DNA from: Fimbriimonadaceae bacterium
GTDB taxonomy: Bacteria; Armatimonadota; Fimbriimonadia; Fimbriimonadales; Fimbriimonadaceae
Assembly: GCA_019454125.1 (NCBI GenBank)
Contig: CP075365.1
Location: forward strand, 2,226,218-2,290,217
Direction of reading: 5' to 3'
DNA length: 64,000 bases
Positions 50,260-59,068 of this stretch are shown piece by piece. The position numbers were made by a program, and so were the translations under genes. The notes below the pieces were generated by a model. That model ran no database searches. It worked only from the letters and a program-made list of their open reading frames with translations, and had not been told where the DNA came from. Within the stretch, counting starts at the first letter, position 1, and every line of letters starts with the position of its first letter.

Positions 50260-50621
50260 TTAAAAGGTTACTCCGAGAGGAACGCGTTGGGCCGGGCTGT
50301 CCGCCAATTTACTGTGGTCAGCCGCGTCTTCATTGTGCCCTTCCCGCGCCAATCAGTCTATTGGACGACAAACGCCGGGCTTTTGCTCCCTCTGGCCCTA
50401 GTAAGGGCGCACCCCCACCCCGTCTGCCCCTCCCCTTCATAGACGCGAGAAGGGGGCGGACCAGGCCGTAAGGCCGGCTGTTGCCGCCAAGTCCCAAGGA
50501 AGACCTGCTATTTGAAGGGGTCAGCCGTGTCCCTACCTTTGTGCCACGGGCGCCGGAGGGCCGAGCAAAACCTGGCCCGCATATGGTAGACATATGTTCA
50601 CCTAAAGGCCCCTGTGACACT
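50260..50621. other. Gene-free interval
   Basis: About 360 bp between the nitronate monooxygenase and the HTH gene. No coding ORF, hairpin with T-run or repeat that I can support. An in-frame ATG at 50583 is a weak alternative start for the next gene. Confidence 0.5.
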
Positions 50622-51050
50622 ATGAGAGCAAAAGATATTTCCGCGAGTGCGGACGCCTTGCTTGGCCAAATCGAGCGGGACCGGTCCGCGCCCCACTACC
50701 GAGAGGACAGCTTCCGGCGCAAGCTCGAGGAAGCGCACAAACGTGAGTCGAAGATGCCCCTGCCGGCCGGCGGCAAGGAGGCGCACTACCTCATCACCCA
50801 AGAGTGGATCGAGGTCACCGAAGCGGCGGGCCTGACCGAGGGACAGCTCGAAGTGGTGCGCCTGCGGCTGGCCGGCAACACCTTTGAGGAGATCGGCCGC
50901 CGCCGCGGCCACACCAAGCAGGGCGCCCAGAACGTGTTCTTTCAAGCGGCGAAGAAGCTTGTCCGGGCCTGGATGGACTATCCCTACCGGGGACTTCACC
51001 AGGTGTTCCGCGAGGAAGTTCGCCGGGGTTACCTACGACCGCGCCGATAG
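50622..51050 (+). CDS. Small sigma-region-4/LuxR-like HTH protein
   Basis: 142 residues from ATG 50622. The C-terminal half is a helix-turn-helix: LTEGQLEVVRLRLAGNTFEE, then GRRRGHTKQGAQNVFFQAAK, which is like sigma factor region 4. There is no region 2, so it is not a full sigma factor. The N-terminus (residues 1-60) is helical and charged. It probably binds DNA. It is followed after 80 bp by the TPR operon. Confidence 0.7.
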   Translation: MRAKDISASADALLGQIERDRSAPHYREDSFRRKLEEAHKRESKMPLPAGGKEAHYLITQEWIEVTEAAGLTEGQLEVVRLRLAGNTFEEIGRRRGHTKQGAQNVFFQAAKKLVRAWMDYPYRGLHQVFREEVRRGYLRPRR

Positions 51051-51099
51051 GACCGAACCGATTCGCCTTGAACTGCCGTCTAGCGGCCAGAAGGATTGG

Positions 51100-51105
51100 T
51101 ACAAT
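51100..51105 (+). promoter_or_regulatory. -10 box of the zinc-ribbon/TPR operon
   Basis: TACAAT, 25 nt before ATG 51131. An ATG (51104) overlaps it. Confidence 0.4.
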
Positions 51106-51130
51106 GATCCTGTCGCCACCGAGTCCCTTG

Positions 51131-52408
51131 ATGCTATTGTGCCGCCGATGTGGAGTCGAGCTCGCTCCTGGCAGTAAGTTCTGCCAGGAGTGCGGCCAAT
51201 CCGTGGCTCCCACAGACCCACGGGGCCTCGCCGAGGTCGACGCCCAAGTCGCCGAGGGGCAGCGCCTCTTCGGCGAGGGCCGGGTCGCCGAAGCTCTCAT
51301 GGTCTGCGATGCGGTCTTGGTGGTGATGCCGACCCACGTTCCCGCGCTCGCCCTCAAGGGCGACTGCCTGGAGACCCAGAACGACATCGCGGGAGCCTTG
51401 GAGTGCTACGAAAGGGTCATTGAGATGCGGCCCGACTCTGCCCTGGACCGCATTCGTGTCGCCCACTTGCGGCGCGCCGCCCACAAGCCCGTCTATCTGG
51501 AGCCGGAACGGCCCGATCGGCGCAACGCGATCTTCGCGGCCATTGCCGCTTGCATCCTCCTCGTCTCCACCGCTTCAGCGCTCTTCCTCGCCACGCGCAA
51601 GACCACGGACACCGGTTCCCTGGTCGCGGACAACAATGAAGTCTCCAAGCCCTTCGTGACCCCGGTCCCCGTCTCTCCGAACAAGCAGCCGTCAGAACTG
51701 GACGCGCAGAGCACGCCGGCCGTCAACGAGCGCGGGCAGCAAGGGGCGGAGCAAACAAACGAGCAAACGTTGCCAGATCGGACCCTCGTCCGAGTCGGCG
51801 ACGAAACCCCGGCCCAGAGGAACAATATCGTCACGTCGCGGCCCCAAAACCTCGAAGGGGCACGTCCGAACGTCTCCTCCCAAGGCAACTCCAGCGGCTA
51901 CGCGCCGCTCGAGCCGTACGTGACCCCGGAGTCCGCGCCGAAGACCCAGCCGGAAAAGCCGCCCGTCAACAACGATCCGGAGCCCAAGTCGATCCAGCCG
52001 CAGAACGCCGACGGACGGTCGAAGACGAACAGGCAGGCGATCATCGACGTCCGACCGAGCCCGGGAAGCACCGAGGTCACCAGGGGCGGCAGCGTGGTCT
52101 TGGAAGCCAACGACGCGAACGAGGGCGAAGCCCTGGTCCGGACGGCGCGCCAGCAGTTCCTGAGCGGTAAGTTCGCCGACGCGGCCCGCACCTACGAGAG
52201 GGCGCTCAAGCTGGGCGTGAGCCCGGCCAGCGCCAACCATCGCCTCGCTCAGTGCTACGTGAACCTGAAGCGCCGTCCCGAGGCGAAGGCCGCCTACGAG
52301 CGCGCCCTCAGCGCCTATGAGAGGATGTTGGAGAAAGGGCAGGGCGACCCGAAACTGATCCAGAGCTACATCGACGAGTGTAAGCAGGCCATCGGGCACC
52401 TCGAATGA
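51131..52408 (+). CDS. Zinc-ribbon membrane protein with TPR repeats
   Basis: 425 residues from ATG 51131. A zinc ribbon opens the protein (CRRCGVELAPGSKFCQECG, two CxxC pairs). Then a TPR pair (about 30-100), one membrane helix (IFAAIAACILLVSTASALFL, ~135-158), a long Pro/Ser/Asn-rich disordered region and a C-terminal TPR region (about 345-425). It probably sits in the inner membrane with the TPR tail outside. It overlaps the next gene by 4 nt (ATGA). Confidence 0.82.
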   Translation: MLLCRRCGVELAPGSKFCQECGQSVAPTDPRGLAEVDAQVAEGQRLFGEGRVAEALMVCDAVLVVMPTHVPALALKGDCLETQNDIAGALECYERVIEMRPDSALDRIRVAHLRRAAHKPVYLEPERPDRRNAIFAAIAACILLVSTASALFLATRKTTDTGSLVADNNEVSKPFVTPVPVSPNKQPSELDAQSTPAVNERGQQGAEQTNEQTLPDRTLVRVGDETPAQRNNIVTSRPQNLEGARPNVSSQGNSSGYAPLEPYVTPESAPKTQPEKPPVNNDPEPKSIQPQNADGRSKTNRQAIIDVRPSPGSTEVTRGGSVVLEANDANEGEALVRTARQQFLSGKFADAARTYERALKLGVSPASANHRLAQCYVNLKRRPEAKAAYERALSAYERMLEKGQGDPKLIQSYIDECKQAIGHLE

Positions 52409-53952
52409 GGGGCCGCGCCGCCCTCGCCGCCCTGCTCGCCCTAACTGGCGTGGTCGCCTCGGCTGCGCCGCTCGTCCTCATCGTCCAGTCCAAGCTCCCG
52501 ATTAAGGGCGACGTGGACCCGAACTTCGTCATTGCCCCCTACCTCGCGCAGGAGCTCGAGAGCGAGGGCCGGGTCGACCCCGTGACCTGGTCCATGCTGG
52601 ATCCCCGCTTCCGCGAGTGGATCGGCGATGGGACGGCGCCCGCCGACGAGTGGAACCCGGACTTACGCCGCATGCTCGCGGTCGCCGCGAAGCAGAAGGC
52701 CGCCTATGTGGTGCGGGTGGAAGCGGAGCGCGCCGGGGCGCGAGTCCGCGCCAGGATCGAGGTCTTCCGCGGGAACCGCATGGTCTGGAGCTACGGCCGC
52801 GCGCGGCCGTTCTCAGAGCAGGACCTGGTGGACACGTCCGTGCCCTTGACGCCCGAGACCGCCCGGAAGACCGAACGCCAGACCCAGAAGTTCCAGGACG
52901 AGCCCGGCAACCTCATCGTCTTCATCGACGGCCTGCCGGATTGGGACCGCACCAGCCGGGCCATCGCCCACGACTGGCGGCTCCAGCTGGCCCAGGGCCC
53001 CTTCCAAGGCCTCGCTCCTCGGGCGAAGCCCGTTGAAACAAATAGCCAGACGACCCAAACCCCGACCGTCGGGGAGCCCGCCCAAGACCCCATCGCCACC
53101 GCCCAGGAGCTTGTCCAGAAGGGGCAGGTGGAAGCGGCCCTGCTCGTGATCCACGACGCGGTTGACGCAGACCCCCTGGACCCCGCCCTGCGCTTGGCTT
53201 TGGCAAACGCCTACCTCGCTGCGGAAAAGCCGGTCGAAGCCTCGCGCGAAGCCCGGCGGGCGGCCGAATCCGGGATCGGCGGGGCGGACGCCTGGCTGTT
53301 AGCGGCCGAGGCGGCCCTGCAGGCCGGCGACTTTGACGGGGGCCGGGACGCCCTGAAGCACGCCCGCGCCCGAGGCGCCAAGGGCCCGCTCGCCGACCAA
53401 CTTCAAGGCGACTTCGCCCTCCTCGACGGCAATTGGGAGAGCGCGGCGGAAGGCTACGGAACCGGCTCCCCGAACTGCATCCCGGGCCGCGCCACCGCTT
53501 TGGCCCTGCTCGGGAGGACCGAGGGCCTCGCCCAGGAGCTGGCAGCGATCACCGAGCCCATCTCCCCCAAGACTTACCGGCTCTGCATCCTGTCCGTCGA
53601 ACAAGCCCTGCTCAGCCTGCTCGACGAGCTCCGCACCATCCCCCAAATCGTCCGCACGAGCCCCGGGGCGCCAAAGACCCTACAGAGGGCGGAGGCCGCC
53701 GCGACCAAGGCGGAGGCCCTTTCGACCCTGATGGACGGTCTCAGGCCCCCGACGGTGCACGAGGAAAGCCACGCAGCCCGCAAATTGGCACACGTCATGC
53801 TGCAACAATCTGCGCTCGAGTCCTTCCGCTTCGCAAAGACGAACGATCCAGACGCCGGAGAGGAGGCCGTCGCAAGCCTCGGCCAAGCGATTCGCCTCCT
53901 CAATTCGGCCCGCGAGAACTTCGCCTCGGAAAGGAGCAAGGCCGGGCGCTAA
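52405..53952 (+). CDS. Exported TPR protein
   Basis: 515 residues, starting in ATGA with the previous gene. Signal peptide MRGRAALAALLALTGVVASA. Residues 25-195 are a mixed alpha/beta domain with FVIAPYLAQELESEGRVDP. From ~215 on there are TPR-like helix repeats (EALLVIHDAV-like, ALRLALANAYLAAEKPVEAS, DAWLLAAEAALQAGDFDGGR). The end is helical and Gln/Ala-rich. It probably forms a complex with its operon partners. Confidence 0.78.
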   Translation: MRGRAALAALLALTGVVASAAPLVLIVQSKLPIKGDVDPNFVIAPYLAQELESEGRVDPVTWSMLDPRFREWIGDGTAPADEWNPDLRRMLAVAAKQKAAYVVRVEAERAGARVRARIEVFRGNRMVWSYGRARPFSEQDLVDTSVPLTPETARKTERQTQKFQDEPGNLIVFIDGLPDWDRTSRAIAHDWRLQLAQGPFQGLAPRAKPVETNSQTTQTPTVGEPAQDPIATAQELVQKGQVEAALLVIHDAVDADPLDPALRLALANAYLAAEKPVEASREARRAAESGIGGADAWLLAAEAALQAGDFDGGRDALKHARARGAKGPLADQLQGDFALLDGNWESAAEGYGTGSPNCIPGRATALALLGRTEGLAQELAAITEPISPKTYRLCILSVEQALLSLLDELRTIPQIVRTSPGAPKTLQRAEAAATKAEALSTLMDGLRPPTVHEESHAARKLAHVMLQQSALESFRFAKTNDPDAGEEAVASLGQAIRLLNSARENFASERSKAGR

Positions 53953-53964
53953 AGGAGCCCGCCT

Positions 53965-54657
53965 GTGGAAGAACTTGCATCCGTCGGCCTTGTCGGGGCC
54001 GCTTCTATCCTCGCGGGGTACCTCGTGGCCCTCGGGTTCCGCCCGGATCGCACGCGCAAGCCGCGCGTCAACCTGGATCTGAGGCCGGGCACCATCGCCC
54101 GCGTGATCGTTCCCGGAGGCGCCTATCGGTGCCGGATCGACGCCTGCGCGCCCCAGTACATCACGTTTTCCGCACCCCTGCACCAAGACACTTTCGTCCC
54201 CCTTCGCCCAGGGCAGACCGTGGTCGTCCAGATCGGCGACGCGGGCGGGCTGCTCACCTTCCGCTCTGAAATCCTGGCGCGCGATAGCCGCGCCCACACG
54301 CTCTGCCTGGCCCAGCCCCGCCACTTCCGCCACTCGGAACGGCGGTCCGAGCCCCGCCTCAAGGAGGTCGATGACTTCAGGGTGATGGTCGACGGGCAAA
54401 CGGCTCGGCTCGTGGATCTCTCCGCGCGCGGCGCGAAGGCGGTCACCGCCGCGCACGTCAAGCCCGGCGACCGTGTCCGGCTCTCGATCGAAGAAGCTCC
54501 CGGCGAAGCGGTCGGCTCCGTGCTGGAAAGCCGCTGGGACACCCTTGGGGGCCGGCCGGCCCGCGAAGTCCGCATCATGTTCGACGAGCCCTTTGAGGGC
54601 GTCGCGGAGGTCCGGCGCGGGCACCTCACCCTCTTAAGAGCGACGGGCCCTGGCTAA
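53965..54657 (+). CDS. PilZ-domain c-di-GMP-binding protein
   Basis: 230 residues from GTG 53965, 12 nt after the previous stop. One N-terminal membrane helix (LVGAASILAGYLVALGF), a YcgR-like beta domain (about 40-120) and a C-terminal PilZ domain. PilZ motif: RRSEPR (126-131) and DLSARG (151-156), matching RxxxR and DxSxxG, so c-di-GMP binding is likely. It would link the second messenger to the envelope complex made by the two TPR proteins. A terminator hairpin follows. Confidence 0.88.
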   Translation: MEELASVGLVGAASILAGYLVALGFRPDRTRKPRVNLDLRPGTIARVIVPGGAYRCRIDACAPQYITFSAPLHQDTFVPLRPGQTVVVQIGDAGGLLTFRSEILARDSRAHTLCLAQPRHFRHSERRSEPRLKEVDDFRVMVDGQTARLVDLSARGAKAVTAAHVKPGDRVRLSIEEAPGEAVGSVLESRWDTLGGRPAREVRIMFDEPFEGVAEVRRGHLTLLRATGPG

Positions 54658-54753
54658 TCGCCAGGGCCGCCGCCGTGCTTCTCTCGTTATCGTGATCCTT
54701 TCCCGGAACCACTCTCGCCTCATTTGAACATCCGTCCGGCGGGGCTTGTTCCG

Positions 54754-54784
54754 GCCCCGGTCGGAATTCTGTCGGGACCGGGGC
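54754..54784. terminator. Bidirectional terminator
   Basis: GCCCCGGTC (54754-54762) and GACCGGGGC (54776-54784) form a perfect 9-bp stem, followed by TTTA, which is the end of the convergent amidohydrolase gene. Confidence 0.75.
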
Positions 54785-54785
54785 T

Positions 54786-56252
54786 TTAGGCCGTCACCGG
54801 TGCCCGCTCCCACTCTTGGAAGGCGGCCACCGCACCGTCGCGGATCTCGCCGAAGAGTCCTTGGTCGCCGTTCGCGCGGGCAGCGTCCACCGTGTACGCC
54901 CGCACAGCCTCCTCCAGCGTGACGTTCTCGGCGGGGTCGAACCCTTCGGGGCGCCGCACGGCACAGGCGATACCGTCGCGCGGATCGCCCGGCACGATCG
55001 GCCGGTCGCTGCTGAAGCTCAGCTTCACCCCCGCGTCGAGGCACGACCGGGCCCTTTTCAACCGGGCCGAGACCGCAGGGCCCAGCTGCTTCTGGTAGGC
55101 GTGGCCGAACCGCATCAAAAACTCGGGCTGCATCGTGGCCTCGCAGCCCAGCCGGACGATCCGTGCGATTTGCTCGTCGCTCAGCATCATCACGTGTTCT
55201 AGCCGGTGCCGCGAAGGGTCGGGCGTGGCCTCCACCGCGTCCATCACCAGGTCGGTCGAACGATCCCCGATCGTGTGCACCGCCACGGACCAGTCCGCCT
55301 CGGCCGCCTGGGCCACCATCTTCTTCAGCTTGTCCGGCGCATAGATCAGCTGGCCGTTGCCACCGGTCGTGAGGAAGGCACCGTGGATCGCCGCCGTCGC
55401 GGAGCCGATCGCCCCGTCCGCGAAAATCTTGAGGCCGATGGCGCGGCACCGAACCGGGTCCATCGCGGCGAGCAGCTCCCGGAGCCGCGCGGCTTCGATC
55501 CCCCGCGGCCCGAGCACCGTGCCCCATTGCAGGCAAAGCCGAAGGGCGACCTCGCAACCCGCCTCGGCGGCCGCGTTGTAAGCGAGGAGCTCCTGCTCCA
55601 AGTCCCATCGCCCCGTCATCATGTCAGTCGCGCACGCGATGCCGAGTTCGGCCATCCGGTGGCCCGCCTCGAGGATCGCCGAAGTCATCTCGGCTAGGGT
55701 CGGTGTTGGCATCGCCGCCGTGACCCGCTCGTGCGCACGCTCAAGCAGGACGCCCGTGAGACGGCCTCCCTCGTCGCGCACATAGGTGCCGCCGGCGGGG
55801 TCTGGTTCGTCCTCGCGGACCCCTGCCGCCACGAGCGCGGCCGAGTTCGCGACGCTCGCGTGGCCGTTCGAGTGGCGCAAGAGGACGGGACGGGACGGCA
55901 CCACCGCGTCGATCTCGTCGCGGGTCAAGTGCCGGGCGTCGGCAAACCGCGTCTGGTCGTAATGCACGGCCGCGAGCCACCCGTCCGGGTGCGACCCGTG
56001 CCGCCGCTCCACAGCCGCCACCACCGCCTCGCGCGAGTCCAGACCGCCCAGGTGCAGCTTCTGCAGGTCCAGTCCGGTCGGGAGGATGTGGCAGTGGGCG
56101 TCGACGAAGCCCGGCGCGATCGTCTTGCCGCCGAGGTCGACGTCGAAGCCTTCCCCTGAATCGTTCGCGACTTCGCGAAACCGCCCGTTCTCGACCGAGA
56201 AGCACAGCGGCCGTCCGTCGAGCGTACGCCCGTTACCGTATGTGGTCTTCAA
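54786..56252 (-). CDS. YtcJ-like metal-dependent amidohydrolase
   Basis: 488 residues from a TTG start at 56252, overlapping the amine oxidase gene by 20 nt. Metal-binding opening APGFVDAHCHILPTGLDL, then LLRHSNGHASVANS, GLKIFADGAIGSATAAI, VAVHTIGDRSTDLVMDAVEA, RHRLEHVMMLSDEQIARI and the closing SFSSDRPIVPGDPRDGIACA. Typical of the YtcJ/amidohydrolase_3 group, which includes N-substituted formamide deformylase. The substrate is not known. It is the last gene of a four-gene operon. Confidence 0.88.
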   Translation of the reverse strand: MKTTYGNGRTLDGRPLCFSVENGRFREVANDSGEGFDVDLGGKTIAPGFVDAHCHILPTGLDLQKLHLGGLDSREAVVAAVERRHGSHPDGWLAAVHYDQTRFADARHLTRDEIDAVVPSRPVLLRHSNGHASVANSAALVAAGVREDEPDPAGGTYVRDEGGRLTGVLLERAHERVTAAMPTPTLAEMTSAILEAGHRMAELGIACATDMMTGRWDLEQELLAYNAAAEAGCEVALRLCLQWGTVLGPRGIEAARLRELLAAMDPVRCRAIGLKIFADGAIGSATAAIHGAFLTTGGNGQLIYAPDKLKKMVAQAAEADWSVAVHTIGDRSTDLVMDAVEATPDPSRHRLEHVMMLSDEQIARIVRLGCEATMQPEFLMRFGHAYQKQLGPAVSARLKRARSCLDAGVKLSFSSDRPIVPGDPRDGIACAVRRPEGFDPAENVTLEEAVRAYTVDAARANGDQGLFGEIRDGAVAAFQEWERAPVTA

Positions 56253-57474
56253 GCCTCACTTCCTCCGCAACGCGCTCGGCGCTCTCCAGCGCCCCCTCGA
56301 TGAAGCCGAGCCACGCCGCCGTATGCTCGCCCGCGAAGTGGAGCGCGCCGATCGGCTTGGCAAGGATCTCGGGCGTCTGCTCCGCCCCGGGGGGCAGCGT
56401 CGCGAAACCGCCGAGGCTGTAGGGGTCGTGCACCCAGTTGAAGAGCGTGCCGCCGGTGAAGTGGCGGCCCGCTTCGGGCGCGATCTCCTCCAGGGCCCCC
56501 AAACAGAGTTTCGGCGCCGTTTCGGGCTCGGCGGCGAGCCGCTCGGCGTCCCGGCCGCAGACATAGCAGTCGAGCACGTTCGCCCCCTCCCGACCGCTGG
56601 CCCAGACCTGCTGGAACAGGCGGTTCGATTGGGCCGAACCGTTCCACCCCTTCGCCTCCCAGAAGGGTTCGCTGAACTCCAGCGCGACTTTCACGAGCGG
56701 CGCCCGGCCGATGCTCGCCACCGCGTCCGCCTTCTCTTGCGGCCAGTCCGGTTCGATCTCGATCCGCGCGAGCGGCCCGGGCGGCACGGCGAGGACGACG
56801 CGGTCGGCCATCGTCACTTCCCCGCCGCGAAGCCAAAGTTCGACCTGCGACTCGCCCGACTGCACGGCGAGCACCTCGCGCTCCAAGACCGGCGGGCGCG
56901 CGAGCGTCGCCGCTATCTTTTCGCAGAGCCTTTGCGCCCCGCCCGGGAACCGGAACGCGCTCGCCTCGCCACCTTCGCGCCCGCCATACATCTTCAAGAA
57001 CTTAAAATAGCCGGCGAGGCCGATCCGGTCTGAATCGTCGCCTTCGTCCGAAAGTGCCTTGGCCTCCAGATACCAACGCGCGCGATCGGTCTCCGCGCAA
57101 CGGTCGAGCAGTTCGCCCAGGGTGCCGTGGGTGGCGGTGGCGGAGGCCGCCCCCAGCCGCGCCGCCGCCCCTTCGGCGTCCGGCCAAAGCGCGTCCGACG
57201 CGCACTCCTCCGCGTCGAAGACCAGGCGGCTGGGCCGCTTGTCGACTGGCTCCGGCTCTAAGCCGAATTCCGCGAGCAGCGAAAGGACGCGCGCCTGGTC
57301 GGCGTCGATCCACTCGCCGCCCGCCTCGTAGAAGCCTTCCTTCAACGAAACGGTGGCGAGCCGGCCACCAACCCGGCCGCGGGCCTCGAGCACATGGACC
57401 TCGTGGCCCGCGCGCTCCAAGAGCTGCGCGCATCGCAGGCCCGCGATCCCCGCCCCGACGACCACGATCCTCAT
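56233..57474 (-). CDS. FAD-dependent amine oxidase-family protein
   Basis: 413 residues. FAD motif VVVGAGIAGLRCAQLLERAG with the following GGRLATVSL, and the closing GALHFAGEHTAAWLGFIEGA typical of the amine oxidase/protoporphyrinogen oxidase superfamily. The middle has SVAL-like hydrophobic strands and no membrane helix. The substrate may be an amine or a desaturation substrate. It starts in ATGA with the AKR-like gene and overlaps the amidohydrolase by 20 nt. Confidence 0.9.
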   Translation of the reverse strand: MRIVVVGAGIAGLRCAQLLERAGHEVHVLEARGRVGGRLATVSLKEGFYEAGGEWIDADQARVLSLLAEFGLEPEPVDKRPSRLVFDAEECASDALWPDAEGAAARLGAASATATHGTLGELLDRCAETDRARWYLEAKALSDEGDDSDRIGLAGYFKFLKMYGGREGGEASAFRFPGGAQRLCEKIAATLARPPVLEREVLAVQSGESQVELWLRGGEVTMADRVVLAVPPGPLARIEIEPDWPQEKADAVASIGRAPLVKVALEFSEPFWEAKGWNGSAQSNRLFQQVWASGREGANVLDCYVCGRDAERLAAEPETAPKLCLGALEEIAPEAGRHFTGGTLFNWVHDPYSLGGFATLPPGAEQTPEILAKPIGALHFAGEHTAAWLGFIEGALESAERVAEEVRLEDHIR

Positions 57475-58133
57475 GTTGCCACCCCTTGACGCACGACGCC
57501 TTCGATCTCGGCCGCGCTTCGAACCGGTACGAGCACGCTTCCCATCTCCAAACCAGACTCATACCCTTGCGGGGAGGGCCAGCAAAGGACGACGCCGGTT
57601 CGCTTCTCCTTCGCATGCTTCAGCAGGCTGGGGTCAGCCCCACTGGCCTCCATCGCCACCGCTTCGAACCCGTCGCGCCCGGCCCATTGGCCAAGCACCG
57701 CCGGCGGCGGCCCGGCGACGTCCAAGCCCAAACTCCCGACCAGCCCGTCCTGCCGCGCGATCTCGAGCGACTCGAACATGCCGTCGAGCGCGTCCACGCT
57801 CTCTTCGCCCGTGACCCCGACAAAGCAAAGGTCCAGGTGGCTCCGGCCCAGGCAGGCCAGCAGCGCGAAGAGGTCTGCGCCAACGAGGTCGGCCGCGAGC
57901 CCCCCGTTCGACGTCTTCGGAGGCAAGGGGCTCAAGAAGGCGACGGTGGCGTTCTTGGCCCCTGCAAGGCCGGGCCCCCAAAGGCTGGTCGCGCGGGTGA
58001 CGTCGAGCGGCAAGCCGCTCCGCACCGCCGCCTCCACCATCTCCGGCAGGGCTTGATCGCCACCCTCGGGCGGCAAGAGCCGAAGCCAGGTTCGAGGCAG
58101 CCTCAAATTCGTGCGGCCGAAGAGCGGGGTCAT
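57471..58133 (-). CDS. Aldo/keto-reductase-like protein (divergent)
   Basis: 220 residues from ATG 58133, overlapping the UbiA stop (ATGA). The pattern LGRSHLDLCFVGVTGEESVD, ALDGMFESLEIARQDGLVGS and GVVLCWPSPQGYESG follows the later strands of the AKR barrel. The catalytic Tyr/Lys/His of AKRs is not seen and the length is much shorter than the usual ~300. It could be a non-catalytic member or a distinct fold. Tight coupling on both sides shows it belongs to this pathway. Confidence 0.55.
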   Translation of the reverse strand: MTPLFGRTNLRLPRTWLRLLPPEGGDQALPEMVEAAVRSGLPLDVTRATSLWGPGLAGAKNATVAFLSPLPPKTSNGGLAADLVGADLFALLACLGRSHLDLCFVGVTGEESVDALDGMFESLEIARQDGLVGSLGLDVAGPPPAVLGQWAGRDGFEAVAMEASGADPSLLKHAKEKRTGVVLCWPSPQGYESGLEMGSVLVPVRSAAEIEGVVRQGVAT

Positions 58134-59023
58134 GCCGCCCGAACCACCGTGTCCCACAAGACGCAGAGGAAAAAGCCTATCGACACATAGCCGTTAACGG
58201 TGAAGAAGGCTGCGTCCACCCGGCGCAGGTCGTCCGGCTTCACGAGGCTCTGCTCATAGGCGAGGAGACCGGCCGCAAGGGCCACCCCTGCCCAGGCCGC
58301 GAGACTCCCCTGGACCATCCAGACGGCGAGGGCAAGGGCGGCCACCGCCAGGACGTGGCTGGCGCGGCTCACTCCAAGCGCGCGCCCCCGACCCAGCGTT
58401 TCCGGAAGCGACCGCAAACCCTTCGATTTGTCAAACTCCGAGTCCTGCAAGCTATAGATAATGTCGAACCCTGCAGTCCAGAGCGCCACCGCGAGCGTAA
58501 GCGGCAAGATCACGGGGTCTAGACGGCCCGTCACCGCGATCCATGCCGCGGCGGGTGCAATTCCCAGGCTCAAACCTAGGACATAGTGCGTCACCGGTGT
58601 GAACCGCTTCGTCAAGGAATAGCCCAAGGTCACAAGGAGCGCGACCGGACTGAGCGCGAAAGCGAGCTGGTTCAAGCCCCAAGCCGCGGCGACGAAAATC
58701 ACCACCGAGGCAACAAAGTAAAGGTTTGCCGTTCGGAGGCTGAGCAGACCGGCAGGCAGGGCGCGGACCTTCGTCCGCGGGTTCTCCGCGTCCACGTCCC
58801 GGTCCACGATGCGGTTGAACGCCATCGCCGCGCTGCGGCACGAGACCATCGCCAAGACGATCAGGCCAAAGATCCGCCAACCCGGCCAGGGCCGTCCAAA
58901 ATCAGCGAGGCTGGCCCAGACCATTCCCGTCAGCGCAAAAGGCAACGCGAAGATGCTGTGCTCAAACTTTATCATCTCGAGGTAAACGCGCAGTCCGCGC
59001 AAACCTCGGTGAGCCATCGCCAC
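58130..59023 (-). CDS. UbiA-family prenyltransferase (probably MqnP/UbiA-like)
   Basis: 297 residues; the GTG at 59023 is 6 nt after a TAGACT box and fits better than ATG 59017. About nine helices. Mg/diphosphate motifs: NRIVDRDVDAENPRTKVRAL (first Asp-rich) and DIIYSLQDSEFDKSKGLRSL (second). It is of the 4-hydroxybenzoate prenyltransferase group, which in bacteria without ubiquinone serves menaquinone (MqnP). This fits the menaquinol-type cytochrome complex of the window, but no other mqn genes are seen. Confidence 0.9.
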   Translation of the reverse strand: MAMAHRGLRGLRVYLEMIKFEHSIFALPFALTGMVWASLADFGRPWPGWRIFGLIVLAMVSCRSAAMAFNRIVDRDVDAENPRTKVRALPAGLLSLRTANLYFVASVVIFVAAAWGLNQLAFALSPVALLVTLGYSLTKRFTPVTHYVLGLSLGIAPAAAWIAVTGRLDPVILPLTLAVALWTAGFDIIYSLQDSEFDKSKGLRSLPETLGRGRALGVSRASHVLAVAALALAVWMVQGSLAAWAGVALAAGLLAYEQSLVKPDDLRRVDAAFFTVNGYVSIGFFLCVLWDTVVRAA

Positions 59024-59029
59024 GTCCGG

Positions 59030-59035
59030 AGTCTA
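59030..59035 (-). promoter_or_regulatory. -10 box of the UbiA operon, leaderless type
   Basis: TAGACT on the minus strand, 6 nt before the GTG at 59023. Confidence 0.5.
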
Positions 59036-59068
59036 CTGGGCCGTGGCGCCGGACAACGGGATTCCCCC

